Source of the DNA: Paenibacillus senegalensis JC66 | Lineage (GTDB): Bacteria > Bacillota > Bacilli > Paenibacillales > NBRC-103111 | Direction: 5' to 3' | Assembly (NCBI RefSeq): GCF_000285515.1 | Contig: NZ_HE610960.1 | Coordinates: 478,837 to 539,063, forward strand | DNA: 60,227 nucleotides | Shown here: positions 52,540-60,227 of the stretch, one piece after another | How positions within the stretch are numbered: the first letter of the stretch is position 1 | Layout of the letters: each line of letters starts with the position of its first letter | Notes under the pieces: generated by a model | What the model was told of the DNA's origin: nothing | What the model saw: only the letters and a program-made list of their open reading frames with translations | Databases searched by the model: none | Position numbers and translations under genes: made by a program

Positions 52540-52640
52540 ATTATGCAGAAGCTGTTCATGTATTGATCAAGCAGCATCCTGTTCATGTAGCAGGCTTTCG
52601 TGTAGCGCTTATGCAGCATCCTGTTCATGTAACGCTTATT
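52540..52640. repeat. Direct repeat GCAGCATCCTGTTCATGTA
   Basis: The 19-bp block occurs at 52570-52588 and 52613-52631 with related text (CTGTTCATGTATTG) at 52551. It lies upstream of the P450 gene. The remaining gap to 52900 is AT-rich and shows nothing else. Confidence 0.6.
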
Positions 52641-52903
52641 ATAGCTGTACCGCAGCTGATCGTTTTCCGTGCAACGTAGCATTACGGTGATTAGAGCGAG
52701 ATTGGAAAAATCAACACTTTTGAAAATTAGTTAGTCTTGACTTCTTGCTTTTTCGATTATATGTATCTCTAATACTGTGCGATAGGTAAAAAAACGGCAT
52801 TACAAGCACCGTATAAATTACAATTCTGCCAATGTTTTTGTATATTTAACGGGAAAGTGTAAACGCGATAGACTAATGCCATTCCACTACAAAACTTAGC
52901 ACC

Positions 52904-52928
52904 AAAAAAGAGAGAACTTCGTCTCTCG
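52904..52928 (-). terminator. Intrinsic terminator after the DUF5946 gene
   Basis: On the minus strand GAGAGA-CGAAGT-TCTCTC is followed at once by TTTTTTGG. It lies 84 bases after the stop at 53012. A second hairpin with CCTAGG arms lies at about 52959-52990. Confidence 0.65.
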
Positions 52929-53011
52929 TCATTCACATTCTTCCAAGCAAACTGATCCTAGGCTAGAGCAATCTAAACCTAGGCTTTTTATTCGTGTTAT
53001 GGCCAACCATT

Positions 53012-53452
53012 TTATGGATTGTTTACTACAAGCGGGCCCATTTCCTTCAGCGCAGCATGCCCCCACTGCTCAATGAGTCTGCAATAGCTCTCGGCGTCAT
53101 GCATTTGCGCAGCTACGTCAGCAATTGTCATCGACCAGGCTATCTTGGGAAGATGCGGCGCATCTGCTGGCCTGCGAACTCCCTTGTCCCGTCCAGGACC
53201 TCGAGCAGCATCCTCGCGAATCATTGATATGGGCCATCCTTCCTGCAAATATTTGCGCAGCGCGGACTCTACCCACACATAAGATTCATCGCTATAGCCT
53301 TCGTGTTGAATCATGTAGCAGGCCACAGTGAGGAAATGAACACGCCCGTAGTCCGGATCCGTAAATTCCAGTGCCAAAAATTCATGGTAAATCTCTTCGC
53401 ATGTTTTACCTTCAGTTGATACAGCGCCGCATAAAGGGCAAGCCTCCGACAT
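53012..53452 (-). CDS. DUF5946-like protein with a Cys pair
   Basis: The 146-residue protein starts at the ATG at 53452, six bases after GGGGAGG; the longer upstream frame has no site and no family resemblance. It begins SEACPLCGAVSTEGKTCEEI, a C-x-x-C plus a third Cys that could bind a metal, and continues FLALEFTDPDYGRVHFLTVA, CYMIQHEGYSDES. This is a small uncharacterised family, so no function is assigned. Monocistronic with its own terminator. Confidence 0.72.
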   Translation of the reverse strand: MSEACPLCGAVSTEGKTCEEIYHEFLALEFTDPDYGRVHFLTVACYMIQHEGYSDESYVWVESALRKYLQEGWPISMIREDAARGPGRDKGVRRPADAPHLPKIAWSMTIADVAAQMHDAESYCRLIEQWGHAALKEMGPLVVNNP

Positions 53453-53649
53453 CAGCATCCTCCCCATACGTTTGCTTGATTTATAAATGCCATGATATTT
53501 CAAGAAGAGCGCGCTTAATTTCGGTGAATACTTATATCTGCAAGTTGCAGTATACCTTAACGTTACCAGTGCATGCATCCGGAAGCAACTGAAATCCATA
53601 AAACTGGCGGCAATCTGCTTCACCCCTCTTAAACACACAGCACCGTACT

Positions 53650-53909
53650 GCATTTATTGTACAATCTTTGCGATTGCCGCCGTTTCCCAATCTGCGGCCA
53701 CACCCCGTTTTCTCTTAACAAATGACAATTAGCGGATGTTACGGTTTGATCAGCGGTCGCAATAAATCCTATTATGAAGGGCAGCTGGACATCTTCTAAG
53801 GATATCCATGAATTATCTAGCTCTACCAAAAGGAAAACAGCCCGCCACATATATGAATGGCTATCATGATAAATAGACCCACTTTATGAACATCAGCTTG
53901 GGATGATCA
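53650..53909. other. Gap between DUF5946 gene and BlaR1-like gene
   Basis: A minus-strand frame of 73 codons is open here but has no ribosome binding site and no family resemblance. No terminator for the BlaR1-like gene is evident. Confidence 0.35.
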
Positions 53910-55478
53910 CTATCCTCTAAACGGATTTATAAACACTTTGTTAATTTCAAGTTCAAAGGAAAGCGTGCCATTTTCCCTATCGTAATTCTGAACGCCAAAC
54001 CCATATTCGCCGGTTTCCGGAATAGTGAAGGATACCTGCTGCACTTCGGGGCCAACTTGGATTTCCTTTGGAGCAAATAAACCGTAACCGTTATAGCCCA
54101 ATCCTTTTTCCATCCCTTCTACTGGAACCACCCCTACATACAGCACCATTTCTTCCTCTGCATGAACCCGGAAAACAACTTCATCTCCCTCTTCCCATGT
54201 TTCCCGTCCAATAACAAAAGCCCCTCCTTGGATAAGTTCCACGTCCATATGCGTGCTGTTGTCAGTAAATGTAGGAATGATCGTTGCACCAGTTGAATGA
54301 ATAGATCCTTCTTTTGGGGCAGGCCCATCTTCCGGTCCCATCATGCTGTCCCCACTATCAGTTATATCAAGAGAGTTATTCTGACCGGATGAGTTTTGTG
54401 CAGCGATCATCTCCGGAACTTGGTCAGTTGTATTCTTCTGTTCCTTTCCGGCCGAGGCCGTCGTTGAAGCAGCATTAGTAGCGAATACGGATACGGTCCC
54501 AACAACCAAAGCCATTGCAAGGAATATTCCTGCAAGGGAAGCCTTCTTCATTTTCATTATGGCGACAATCCTTTCTTCAATGCAATTTTTGCTAAAATGG
54601 TTGACAAGAAGGGGCAAGCCGCTCTTGGCTTCCTTCATATTGACCAGCATCATAGCGTAAGCGGATTTCATCGTTTCACCAAATGTCCTCACTACTTTTT
54701 CATCACAGGATAATTCAATATCACGGTTGGCGAGTATATACATAACCCATACGAAAGGATTATACCAGTGCACACATACAGCTATCGTCAGCACCCATTT
54801 GGCGAGCACGTCAAAGCGCCGAATATGGACTAGCTCATGAGTAAGGATTACCCTTAGCGCAGCCTCATCCGTCAAGTCAATGTTCTTGGGGAGCAGGATA
54901 ACAGGCCGCAATATCCCATATGTAAGCGGGGTTTGGATACGGTCGCTTTGCCGTACTTGCACAGTCCGCCGCAATGGATGTTGCTGCAGCCATTGAGCTA
55001 TAAAATCATTCTTAACAGGCAGGGAAGTCTGGAACTCCCTACGAAATTTGATGTAAACGGTGATGAAAAACAAAGCGCTGGCCCATACTCCAGTCAGCCA
55101 GATTATCCCGATCCAGGAAAAGGGCGCGATCGATGCAGCAGCACCAGCAGGCCCTCCAACAGGCGCTCCAGCAGCCTTTCCAACAACCTCTCCAACAGCC
55201 TCTCCTACTGCTTTAATCCTCTCCATAGCAGAAAACTCCGCTATCTCCACAGGCAACCCCACGCCTGCTCTTTCCATAATCATGTGCTTTACTTTTTCCA
55301 TTCCTGTATAAAAGCTGAAAGAAAACGGGATGGACAGCGGTAGGAGCAAGCGGCAAGTGACCACTCCCCACAAGACAAGAAAGGTTTTCTTAGGCAGTTT
55401 GTGCAGAGCAAGAGCGCGGATGATCACAACGACTACGATCAGGATAGATGCGGAAAGGCCCATTTGTAAAAAATCCAT
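53910..55478 (-). CDS. BlaR1/MecR1-type M56 membrane metalloprotease
   Basis: The 522-residue protein has helices at the N-terminus (1-25, 33-52), at about 120-145, and one after the protease. The zinc motif is HELVHIRRFD (H-E-x-x-H), with third ligand in NRDIELSCDEKV. Another helix (LAGIFLAMALVVGTVSVFA) precedes a secreted C-terminal domain of about 180 residues. That domain is not the penicillin-binding domain of BlaR1; it is a beta-rich module ending FELEINKVFI. An Ala/Gly-rich loop lies at about 90-115. It follows the BlaI repressor by nine bases. On sensing its signal it should cleave the repressor. The signal is unknown. Confidence 0.88.
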   Translation of the reverse strand: MDFLQMGLSASILIVVVVIIRALALHKLPKKTFLVLWGVVTCRLLLPLSIPFSFSFYTGMEKVKHMIMERAGVGLPVEIAEFSAMERIKAVGEAVGEVVGKAAGAPVGGPAGAAASIAPFSWIGIIWLTGVWASALFFITVYIKFRREFQTSLPVKNDFIAQWLQQHPLRRTVQVRQSDRIQTPLTYGILRPVILLPKNIDLTDEAALRVILTHELVHIRRFDVLAKWVLTIAVCVHWYNPFVWVMYILANRDIELSCDEKVVRTFGETMKSAYAMMLVNMKEAKSGLPLLVNHFSKNCIEERIVAIMKMKKASLAGIFLAMALVVGTVSVFATNAASTTASAGKEQKNTTDQVPEMIAAQNSSGQNNSLDITDSGDSMMGPEDGPAPKEGSIHSTGATIIPTFTDNSTHMDVELIQGGAFVIGRETWEEGDEVVFRVHAEEEMVLYVGVVPVEGMEKGLGYNGYGLFAPKEIQVGPEVQQVSFTIPETGEYGFGVQNYDRENGTLSFELEINKVFINPFRG

Positions 55479-55487
55479 AGCTGCACC

Positions 55488-55847
55488 TCACTGTAGTTCA
55501 TTGATCATCTTCTTTAGTCTCTCAACTTCTTCTGCGGAAAGATTTTTCCGGTTCAGAAGGGAAGCAAAAAGCAAATCTGCCGAACCGTCAAACACTTTGT
55601 TGATCAGCTCGTTAGTTTCCTGCTCCTGCACCTGCTCCTTGGAGATTAAGGCGCGGCACAAAAAATTGGGCTCTCTGCGCTCAATGGCGCCTTTTGCCAT
55701 ACATCTTTTAATAAGCGTATAAGTCGTATTTTTGTTCCAGCCTACCTGCTCTTTGAGAACACTCGCCACTTCCTTGGCCGTAGTATCGCCCTTTTCCCAA
55801 AGAACGTCCATGACTTTCAATTCGGAATCAAACAGTTTAATTTCCAT
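55488..55847 (-). CDS. BlaI/MecI-family repressor
   Basis: The 119-residue protein has the family's winged helix (ELKVMDVLWEKGDTTAKEVA, then KNTTYTLIKRCMAKGAIERR) and the C-terminal dimer helix where cleavage occurs (FLCRALISKEQVQ). GGAGG lies eight bases before the ATG. It is first in a two-gene operon with the M56 protease and probably represses itself through the palindromes at 55863-55937. Confidence 0.92.
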   Translation of the reverse strand: MEIKLFDSELKVMDVLWEKGDTTAKEVASVLKEQVGWNKNTTYTLIKRCMAKGAIERREPNFLCRALISKEQVQEQETNELINKVFDGSADLLFASLLNRKNLSAEEVERLKKMINELQ

Positions 55848-55862
55848 CAGAAGATCCTCCTA

Positions 55863-55937
55863 ACTACTGCAGTAGTCTGTCGACAAGTTCATACTACTAC
55901 AGTCGTCTCTATTTGTAAATACTACTGGAGTAGTATT
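55863..55937 (-). promoter_or_regulatory. Promoter with three BlaI-type operators
   Basis: AATACTACTGGAGTAGTATT (55918-55937) is a perfect 20-bp palindrome, and ACTACTGCAGTAGT (55863-55876) a perfect 14-bp one. ACTACTACAGTCGT (55893-55906) is a decayed middle copy. On the minus strand a -35 TTTACA (55914-55919) and -10 TAGTAT (55891-55896) have a 17-bp spacer. The sites therefore lie upstream of, inside and downstream of the promoter. Confidence 0.8.
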
Positions 55938-56011
55938 TAGATTTATTTTTTAAAAAAGCCTGCTGCTCTTAAGGCAACAGACTTGGAGTTTTCTCAGGAA
56001 AGGGGCAATCC

Positions 56012-56085
56012 GTTCTTGCTTCGCTTAATCCGTAATTCCACACCACTGCGCTTCGCTTATTCCGTATATTTCACACCACTGCAGA
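56012..56085. repeat. Direct repeat, about 36 bp, two copies
   Basis: GCTTCGCTTAATCCGTAATT plus CCACACCACTGC is repeated as GCTTCGCTTATTCCGTATAT plus TTCACACCACTGC. A 70-codon plus-strand frame spans it but has no ribosome binding site. Confidence 0.7.
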
Positions 56086-56211
56086 CCGTTCAGCTAGCCC
56101 CGCTCATCACATACATTAAAAGATTAGCCAAATTCAAGGCTCAAGCTTTCTTGCATCAGCCTTCATGCAAACTCTATTTAGACTTTCGTCCGTAAACCAA
56201 ATACAGCGTAA

Positions 56212-56425
56212 CGGTTGAAATTATCATCAGACCAACAAGTCCCTAGGCATCACACTTGGGACGATCAATTCAATTTTGTACGCCGAGTTGGATGACAACA
56301 TCTCGATCATTAATCATCCGGATGAAGGTTGGGACAAACTAATAGAGAAAAATGTAGATGTTATCCAAACCGAGTGGCTGGCTACACTGGCAGATTACAG
56401 AGATCGTAAACTTTCATTTCACTAG
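56212..56425 (+). pseudogene. Glycerophosphodiester phosphodiesterase, C-terminal remnant
   Basis: A plus-strand frame reads SLGITLGTINSILYAELDDN, then HPDEGWDKLIEKNVDVIQTE, WLATLADYRDRKLSFH and a stop. The W-x-x-L-I-E-x-x-V-D-x-I-Q-T block is the C-terminus typical of glycerophosphodiester phosphodiesterases. Everything N-terminal to it, including the active site, is missing. Confidence 0.6.
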
Positions 56426-56479
56426 TGTTCTGTGTGGCGAGCGGAGCTGCGCAGGCTGCTCCCGCGATGGGCGCGCGAG

Positions 56480-56692
56480 CGGGGCTGCGCTAACGCTCCC
56501 CCTCGCTCTTATTCGGCGGAAAATACCCGCGTTTTAATTCCAACGCTCATCCTCGTCATCCTCGCTCTTATTTGAGACAAAGAGCCCAAAAAACCGCGGT
56601 CTGAAGCAAACCAAGGACGGTGGCGAGCGTTACAATTTTTATTCCCCTGATTTTGGCCAAATAAGGACCACGGCGAGCGTTAGAATCCGAAC
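56480..56692. repeat. Dispersed inverted repeat, family A, copy 4
   Basis: It starts GCTAACGCTCCCCCTCGCTC and ends CCACGGCGAGCGTTAGAATC. Order and text match copy 1 at 43-240 closely, including the CAATTTTTATTCCCCTGATT segment (CAATTTCCCCCCCTGATT there). It is followed 140 bases later by a family B element. Confidence 0.8.
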
Positions 56693-56828
56693 CACCCTAA
56701 ACTATGGCTTGACCGGACTCAAGCGGGCCTATTAGTTGAAATGTATGCGGAAAATCGCATAGGAATGGCAGCTGCAACGCGCGCAAAGGCGAAATGTAGG
56801 CAAACCGTCACGCCATTGAATTCTCAGG

Positions 56829-57208
56829 CACAACTCCAGCATGAAAAGAGCCAAGGTTGGCTGGACTCGCGGGGGTTCGAGGGCTGCGCGGGCTTGTTGC
56901 CTGCGTTTTGTACGAAATGTCGTACAAATTTCTGCGGTTGAAGGGCGATTACCGGAGGTTTGTATGAAACGTCGTACAAATTCAGGGGATTGAAGGGCAA
57001 TTACCCAAGATTTGTATGACAAATCGTACAAATGCATGTGATTAAGCACAATTACCTAAAATTTGTATGACAAATCATACAAATGCAGGGGGTTCAGGAG
57101 CAAAAACCAGTGTTTCCGACGAATTTCGTACAAGTTGTGTGATTGATGTACGATTCCCCAAAATTACTCATCATACGGCATCATACGGTCGTTTTCACAG
57201 AAAATAAC
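56829..57208 (+). repeat. Phased-palindrome repeat (family B), copy 3
   Basis: Palindromes lie at 56907-56928, 56959-56980, 57011-57032 and 57062-57083, spaced 52, 52 and 51 bp, with arms as in copy 2. The same boundaries are present (CACAACTCCAGCATG to GTTTTCACAGAAAATAACAT). A decayed fifth site lies near 57117. Confidence 0.9.
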
Positions 57209-57269
57209 ATAGAATCACCACCGACCCATACCCTGAGTTGAAGTCAGCCGCATCCTCGAAAGACTTAGG

Positions 57270-57655
57270 TTATGCCTCGTGCTATACGATATAATAAACG
57301 TTGTTATACGATATGTGCCGTGATATACGAATCGCCATGCAATGTGACACTTCGCTATACGATCAGCTGTGCGATATACCGCGATATACTAATTCCCCCG
57401 CGGATCGCTATATGTTGTGCTACACGACATACTATACGATACTATACGACACACTTACGACGTACTAAATAACTCACTATACGACTTACTGTACGACTCA
57501 CTATATAACTAACTATACGCCACACTACACTCCGCACTATACGCCGCACTACACGCTTCACACCACACGCCGCACTATACGCAGCACTACACACGTCATA
57601 CCACACGTCATACCACACGTCATACTATGCGATGCACTATACGCCGCTCTATCAG
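57270..57655. repeat. Short-period array, CACTATACGC type
   Basis: Nearly 400 bp are built from roughly ten-base units such as CTATACGAC, CACTATACGC, CGCACTACAC and CGTCATACCA, with three exact CACACGTCATAC copies near 57596-57625. It touches the last codons of the PhzF gene (stop at 57652-57654). Confidence 0.8.
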
Positions 57656-58455
57656 CAGCCTCTCTTCTCTTCCAACAGTTTACCTTTTAATGTAGTCACA
57701 GCTTGACCGAGAATTAATATCCTCCGATCATCTTCGAGAATCTTCAGCTTAAGCAGCCCTTCTCTTCTTGATAACTGGACAGCAACCAATTCATTCTTCT
57801 TTAGTTTATTTTGCCAATACGGGCCTAAACAACAATGGGCGGAGCCGGTGACCGGATCTTCATCTACTCCAATCGCCGGGTAAAAGCACCTCGAAACAAA
57901 ATCAACATCCGCCCGGCGCGATCGACTTGTCACTATTATTCCTCTGCATTCAACAGATTTCCATAAACCAAAATTGGGCTGCAGGCTCCGGACTGCTTCT
58001 TCATCTTCAACCTCTACTATATAATCAAGTCTGTTTTTTCCAATATATTTGAAACTAATTCCCAGACCTTCTGTTAACTTAGATGGAGGCACACTTTCCT
58101 GTTCAATTTCCAGGGGGAAATTCATTTGAATCCAATCTCCCTGCTTTGTTGCCGTTAACAATCCGCTCTTCGTATTAAATTTGATTTCATTATTTTCGAA
58201 ATATTGTTCATCCCACAGGATATGCGCGCTTGCTAGCGTTGCATGCCCGCACAAGTCCACTTCAGCTTCAGGGGTAAACCATCTTAATGAAAACTCTTCA
58301 CCTTGTCTAAGCAAAAAGGCCGTCTCCGATAAATTCATTTCATTGGCAACGCTTTGCATCCAATCATCAGACCTTTCTGATTCTAGAATACATACAGCCG
58401 CAGGGTTTCCTTTATAAAGCTTGTCCGTAAATGCATCGACAATATAAATGTGCAT
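57652..58455 (-). CDS. PhzF-family isomerase
   Basis: The 267-residue protein starts at the ATG at 58455 with AAGGAG upstream. Family motifs: YIVDAFTDKLYKGNPAAVCI, catalytic Glu in NLSETAFLL, LRWFTPEAEVDLCGHATLAS, and DEDPVTGSAHCCLGPYW. PhzF proteins form a diaminopimelate-epimerase-like fold. Only some make phenazine precursors; most, including single genes like this, have unknown substrates. No other phenazine genes are present. Its 3' end is bordered by a short-period repeat array. Confidence 0.9.
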   Translation of the reverse strand: MHIYIVDAFTDKLYKGNPAAVCILESERSDDWMQSVANEMNLSETAFLLRQGEEFSLRWFTPEAEVDLCGHATLASAHILWDEQYFENNEIKFNTKSGLLTATKQGDWIQMNFPLEIEQESVPPSKLTEGLGISFKYIGKNRLDYIVEVEDEEAVRSLQPNFGLWKSVECRGIIVTSRSRRADVDFVSRCFYPAIGVDEDPVTGSAHCCLGPYWQNKLKKNELVAVQLSRREGLLKLKILEDDRRILILGQAVTTLKGKLLEEKRGC

Positions 58456-58565
58456 GTTTGCTGTTCTCCTTTCCGCTTCTTCGATTGAAATTGAGCCATG
58501 GCTTATAACGTTCATGTATTTTTGAGAGACGTCAGAGATGATGTAAGAAATTGTTTAGAAAAATT

Positions 58566-58612
58566 AAAAACACCATGGATTTGTCCACTCCTTACAGATC
58601 CCTGATGTTTTT
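58566..58612. terminator. Bidirectional-looking terminator
   Basis: AAAAACACCATGGATTTGT pairs with ACAGATCCCTGATGTTTTT (two mismatches), with A and T runs on opposite sides so it can act on either strand. On the minus strand it ends the HisG-like transcript before the PhzF gene. Confidence 0.75.
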
Positions 58613-58664
58613 ATTAATTCCTGTAGAAGAATATAAGTATAGTATAAAATAAAGGTTTATTGCC

Positions 58665-59288
58665 TTAAAGTGATTTTTGCTTAGCGGCAACCGATTGACT
58701 TAATTCCCTGTATATGATGCCCAGACTCTCTCGTTTAACCTGATAACTTACCCTATTCGCAATTAATCGGTAAGAGGCATTACAAATTTTCTCCAGTTCA
58801 ACTAATCCGCAAGCCATTAATTTTTCATCATTTACCTCGACGATATAATCAGCTAAACCTGTTACAAGTGCAAGTTCGCTCCCTCCGTGTAGTTTTATAA
58901 TTTCTACCTCTTTTCCTTTCTGGTTAAAATAGTTTAAAGCAGTCTTTGGATAAGCAGTTGCTACTTTGGGGTTGGAATTTAAGGATTCTGACTTACCTAT
59001 CAAGGATAGAGATCCTATAGATATTCCTAAGTCGAGCAATTCGTAAACGTCTCGATCCTCTTCCAGTAAAGCCTCTTTCCCCACTATCCCTAGGTCGGCA
59101 GCTCCATATTCAACATAGGCAGGTATATCAGTCGGCTTTGCCAAAATAAACTCTAAGTTTGTATTAATAATCGGTACAATATATTTCCTGGAAACACTAA
59201 AGTCGTCAGGTAAGGCGTAACCTTTATTTAGAAAAAGTGCTGATATAGAGCTGTTCCCTTTGGGCACGGCTACCCTGAGCTTCTCCAT
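58665..59288 (-). CDS. Divergent HisG (ATP phosphoribosyltransferase, short form) homologue
   Basis: The 207-residue protein starts at the ATG at 59288, with GGAG eight bases upstream. It keeps most of the HisG fold: LRVAVPKGN, FILAKPTDIPAYVEYGAADL, GIVGKEALLEEDRDVYELLD, VEIIKLHGGSELALVTGLAD, LVELEKICNASYRLIANR. The PRPP-binding loop, normally D-I-V-x-T-G-x-T-L, is replaced by EVNDEKLM and shortened by two residues. The Arg of the ALPKGR motif is Asn. No hisZ or other histidine gene is near. It probably has lost or changed the normal reaction. A MarR regulator precedes it by 76 bases. Confidence 0.75.
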   Translation of the reverse strand: MEKLRVAVPKGNSSISALFLNKGYALPDDFSVSRKYIVPIINTNLEFILAKPTDIPAYVEYGAADLGIVGKEALLEEDRDVYELLDLGISIGSLSLIGKSESLNSNPKVATAYPKTALNYFNQKGKEVEIIKLHGGSELALVTGLADYIVEVNDEKLMACGLVELEKICNASYRLIANRVSYQVKRESLGIIYRELSQSVAAKQKSL

Positions 59289-59364
59289 TGCATCCACTCC
59301 AACACTTTGTTTATCTAACATATTATCGTATTAAAGCATTGGTGTAAACCGGACAGCGGCACTC

Positions 59365-59868
59365 TCAAGCCTTTCCATCAACTTTAAAGATGTTCTCTTT
59401 TTCAGCAATCATTGTTTGGAAAAATTTCAGCACGGCCTGTAGCTCCCCTTCCGAAAAGGAGTCCATTACATCCTTAAATCTGCGTTCAATGATTTCATGC
59501 AGCTTAGCGTGGATTTCGAAGATCTGCTTTCCTTTGGGAGTAAGGGTGAAATATACTTCTTTCTTGTTGTCCTTCATCTGGGTTCGCTTAATGTATCCTT
59601 CCTTGAGCAGGTTGGTGCTGATCTTCGTAATGCTCGCCTTGGATAATTTCATTTTATCCGCTATAGACGTGTTGTTAATTGGCTCGTTGTTGCCGATGCA
59701 ATCGATGACGTGAACACTTGTCATATTGCTGGGGATTGAGGCAAGCCCATATAGTCTGGCCAGTTCCTCGAACTCACCAATCTCGGTCGCGAATACTTGT
59801 TCAGTTAAATGTGAAAAGTGGAGAAAGCGGTCGTACAGCAACTGCTTAAGTCCCTCGGCTGGGTGCAT
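59365..59868 (-). CDS. MarR-family transcriptional regulator
   Basis: The 167-residue protein has a winged helix (INNTSIADKMKLSKASITKI, STNLLKEGYIKRTQMKDNKK, EVYFTLTPKGKQIFE) between the N- and C-terminal helices of the dimer interface. The ATG at 59868 is used; a GTG six bases earlier lies too near the GGGGA. It is upstream of, and probably co-transcribed with, the HisG-like gene. It may respond to the latter's ligand. Confidence 0.88.
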   Translation of the reverse strand: MHPAEGLKQLLYDRFLHFSHLTEQVFATEIGEFEELARLYGLASIPSNMTSVHVIDCIGNNEPINNTSIADKMKLSKASITKISTNLLKEGYIKRTQMKDNKKEVYFTLTPKGKQIFEIHAKLHEIIERRFKDVMDSFSEGELQAVLKFFQTMIAEKENIFKVDGKA

Positions 59869-60227
59869 TAGCACGGCATCCCCTTTTTTACAAAATTATA
59901 GTACATCAAAACTATTCCCGAAAATTGTTAGTGTGTAAACAAACATATCACACTCGTTCTAAACATTCAAATTTTGAACATCCATTCGGATCGATGGCAC
60001 GGCGGCCAATCTCCAAAAAAATTGACAGAGTCCTACCAAAAGTTATATAGTTAACTAATAAACAATATTCACACCATTATCCGCACCCATCCGGCTTCTC
60101 ACCTTACATTTTTGGATTATCTTTTGGGGATCCGGCCTTTTATTCATATGCTCTTTTGTATGATATATAAATCCGGCTAGCGGACTCACTATTTTCGTTT
60201 ACTTATAAACATAATAAACATTTGTAT
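59869..60227. other. AT-rich upstream region of the marR gene
   Basis: No gene is seen. Candidate control elements are GTTAGTGTGTAAACAAAC at 59928-59945 and an imperfect AT-rich palindrome TATATAGTTAACTAATA at 60044-60060. The window ends in AT-rich sequence, likely a promoter region shared with a gene beyond the edge. Confidence 0.35.

Noticed and set aside
53629-53850. 73-codon minus-strand frame between DUF5946 and BlaR1-like genes
   Set aside because: No ribosome binding site, no recognisable motif, and composition unlike neighbouring genes.
57272-57472. 66-codon Tyr/Arg-rich plus-strand frame
   Set aside because: It lies inside the decamer-like array and has no start signals.
57652-58455. 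Phenazine biosynthesis cluster
   Set aside because: Only the PhzF family gene is present; other phz genes are absent, and most PhzF homologues are not linked to phenazines.

Overview
The window looks like chromosomal DNA of a Paenibacillus-type member of the Bacillales. The basis is strong AGGAGG-type ribosome binding sites, YesM/YesN-type two-component systems beside sugar ABC transporters that lack their own ATPase, an SLH-domain surface protein, a TmrB homologue, a CYP152-type P450 and a BlaI/BlaR1-type pair. No rRNA, tRNA, phage, insertion sequence or CRISPR array is visible. This is family-level recognition by eye; no database search was run.

Layout. 0-4.6 kb: repeats, a secreted CAP/SLH protein, and a divergent WYL regulator and VOC protein. 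4.6-12.9 kb: a minus-strand sugar uptake and sensing locus in the order binding lipoprotein, two permeases, sensor kinase, second binding lipoprotein, response regulator. 13-15.8 kb: an ArsR regulator that looks leaderless, a broken SRPBCC gene, an alpha/beta hydrolase and a truncated nuclease-like gene. 16-22 kb: a CorA-like membrane protein with an apparent frameshift, a gamma-glutamyltransferase and a lactate permease. 22-40 kb: a mosaic of short single-gene transcription units, nearly all minus strand (acetyltransferases, nucleotidyltransferase, TmrB, Nudix, cupin, DedA, MFS, PAP2, lipid glycosyltransferase), mixed with at least eight broken genes. 40.5-49.7 kb: a second sugar-type ABC operon with a TIM-barrel protein and a FAD oxidoreductase, a cre-like site in front, and a sensor kinase/response regulator pair upstream. 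49.7-60.2 kb: a repeat-rich gene-free stretch, CYP152 P450, DUF5946 protein, BlaI/BlaR1 pair with clear operators, more repeats, then PhzF, a divergent HisG and a MarR regulator.

The most unusual non-coding signal is a dispersed element at 34.0-34.4, 46.4-46.8 and 56.8-57.2 kb, with a stub at position 1. Each full copy carries four successive 22-bp palindromes spaced 51-52 bp, close to five helical turns. Two further dispersed families (one of about 200 bp built as an imperfect inverted repeat, one of about 190 bp), a family of near-identical hairpins beside genes, and about ten unrelated intergenic minisatellites fill most of the long gaps. Protein-level oddities are a signal peptidase I homologue that appears to have lost both catalytic residues, a HisG homologue without its PRPP loop, and a possible extracytoplasmic sensor (binding lipoprotein encoded between kinase and regulator).
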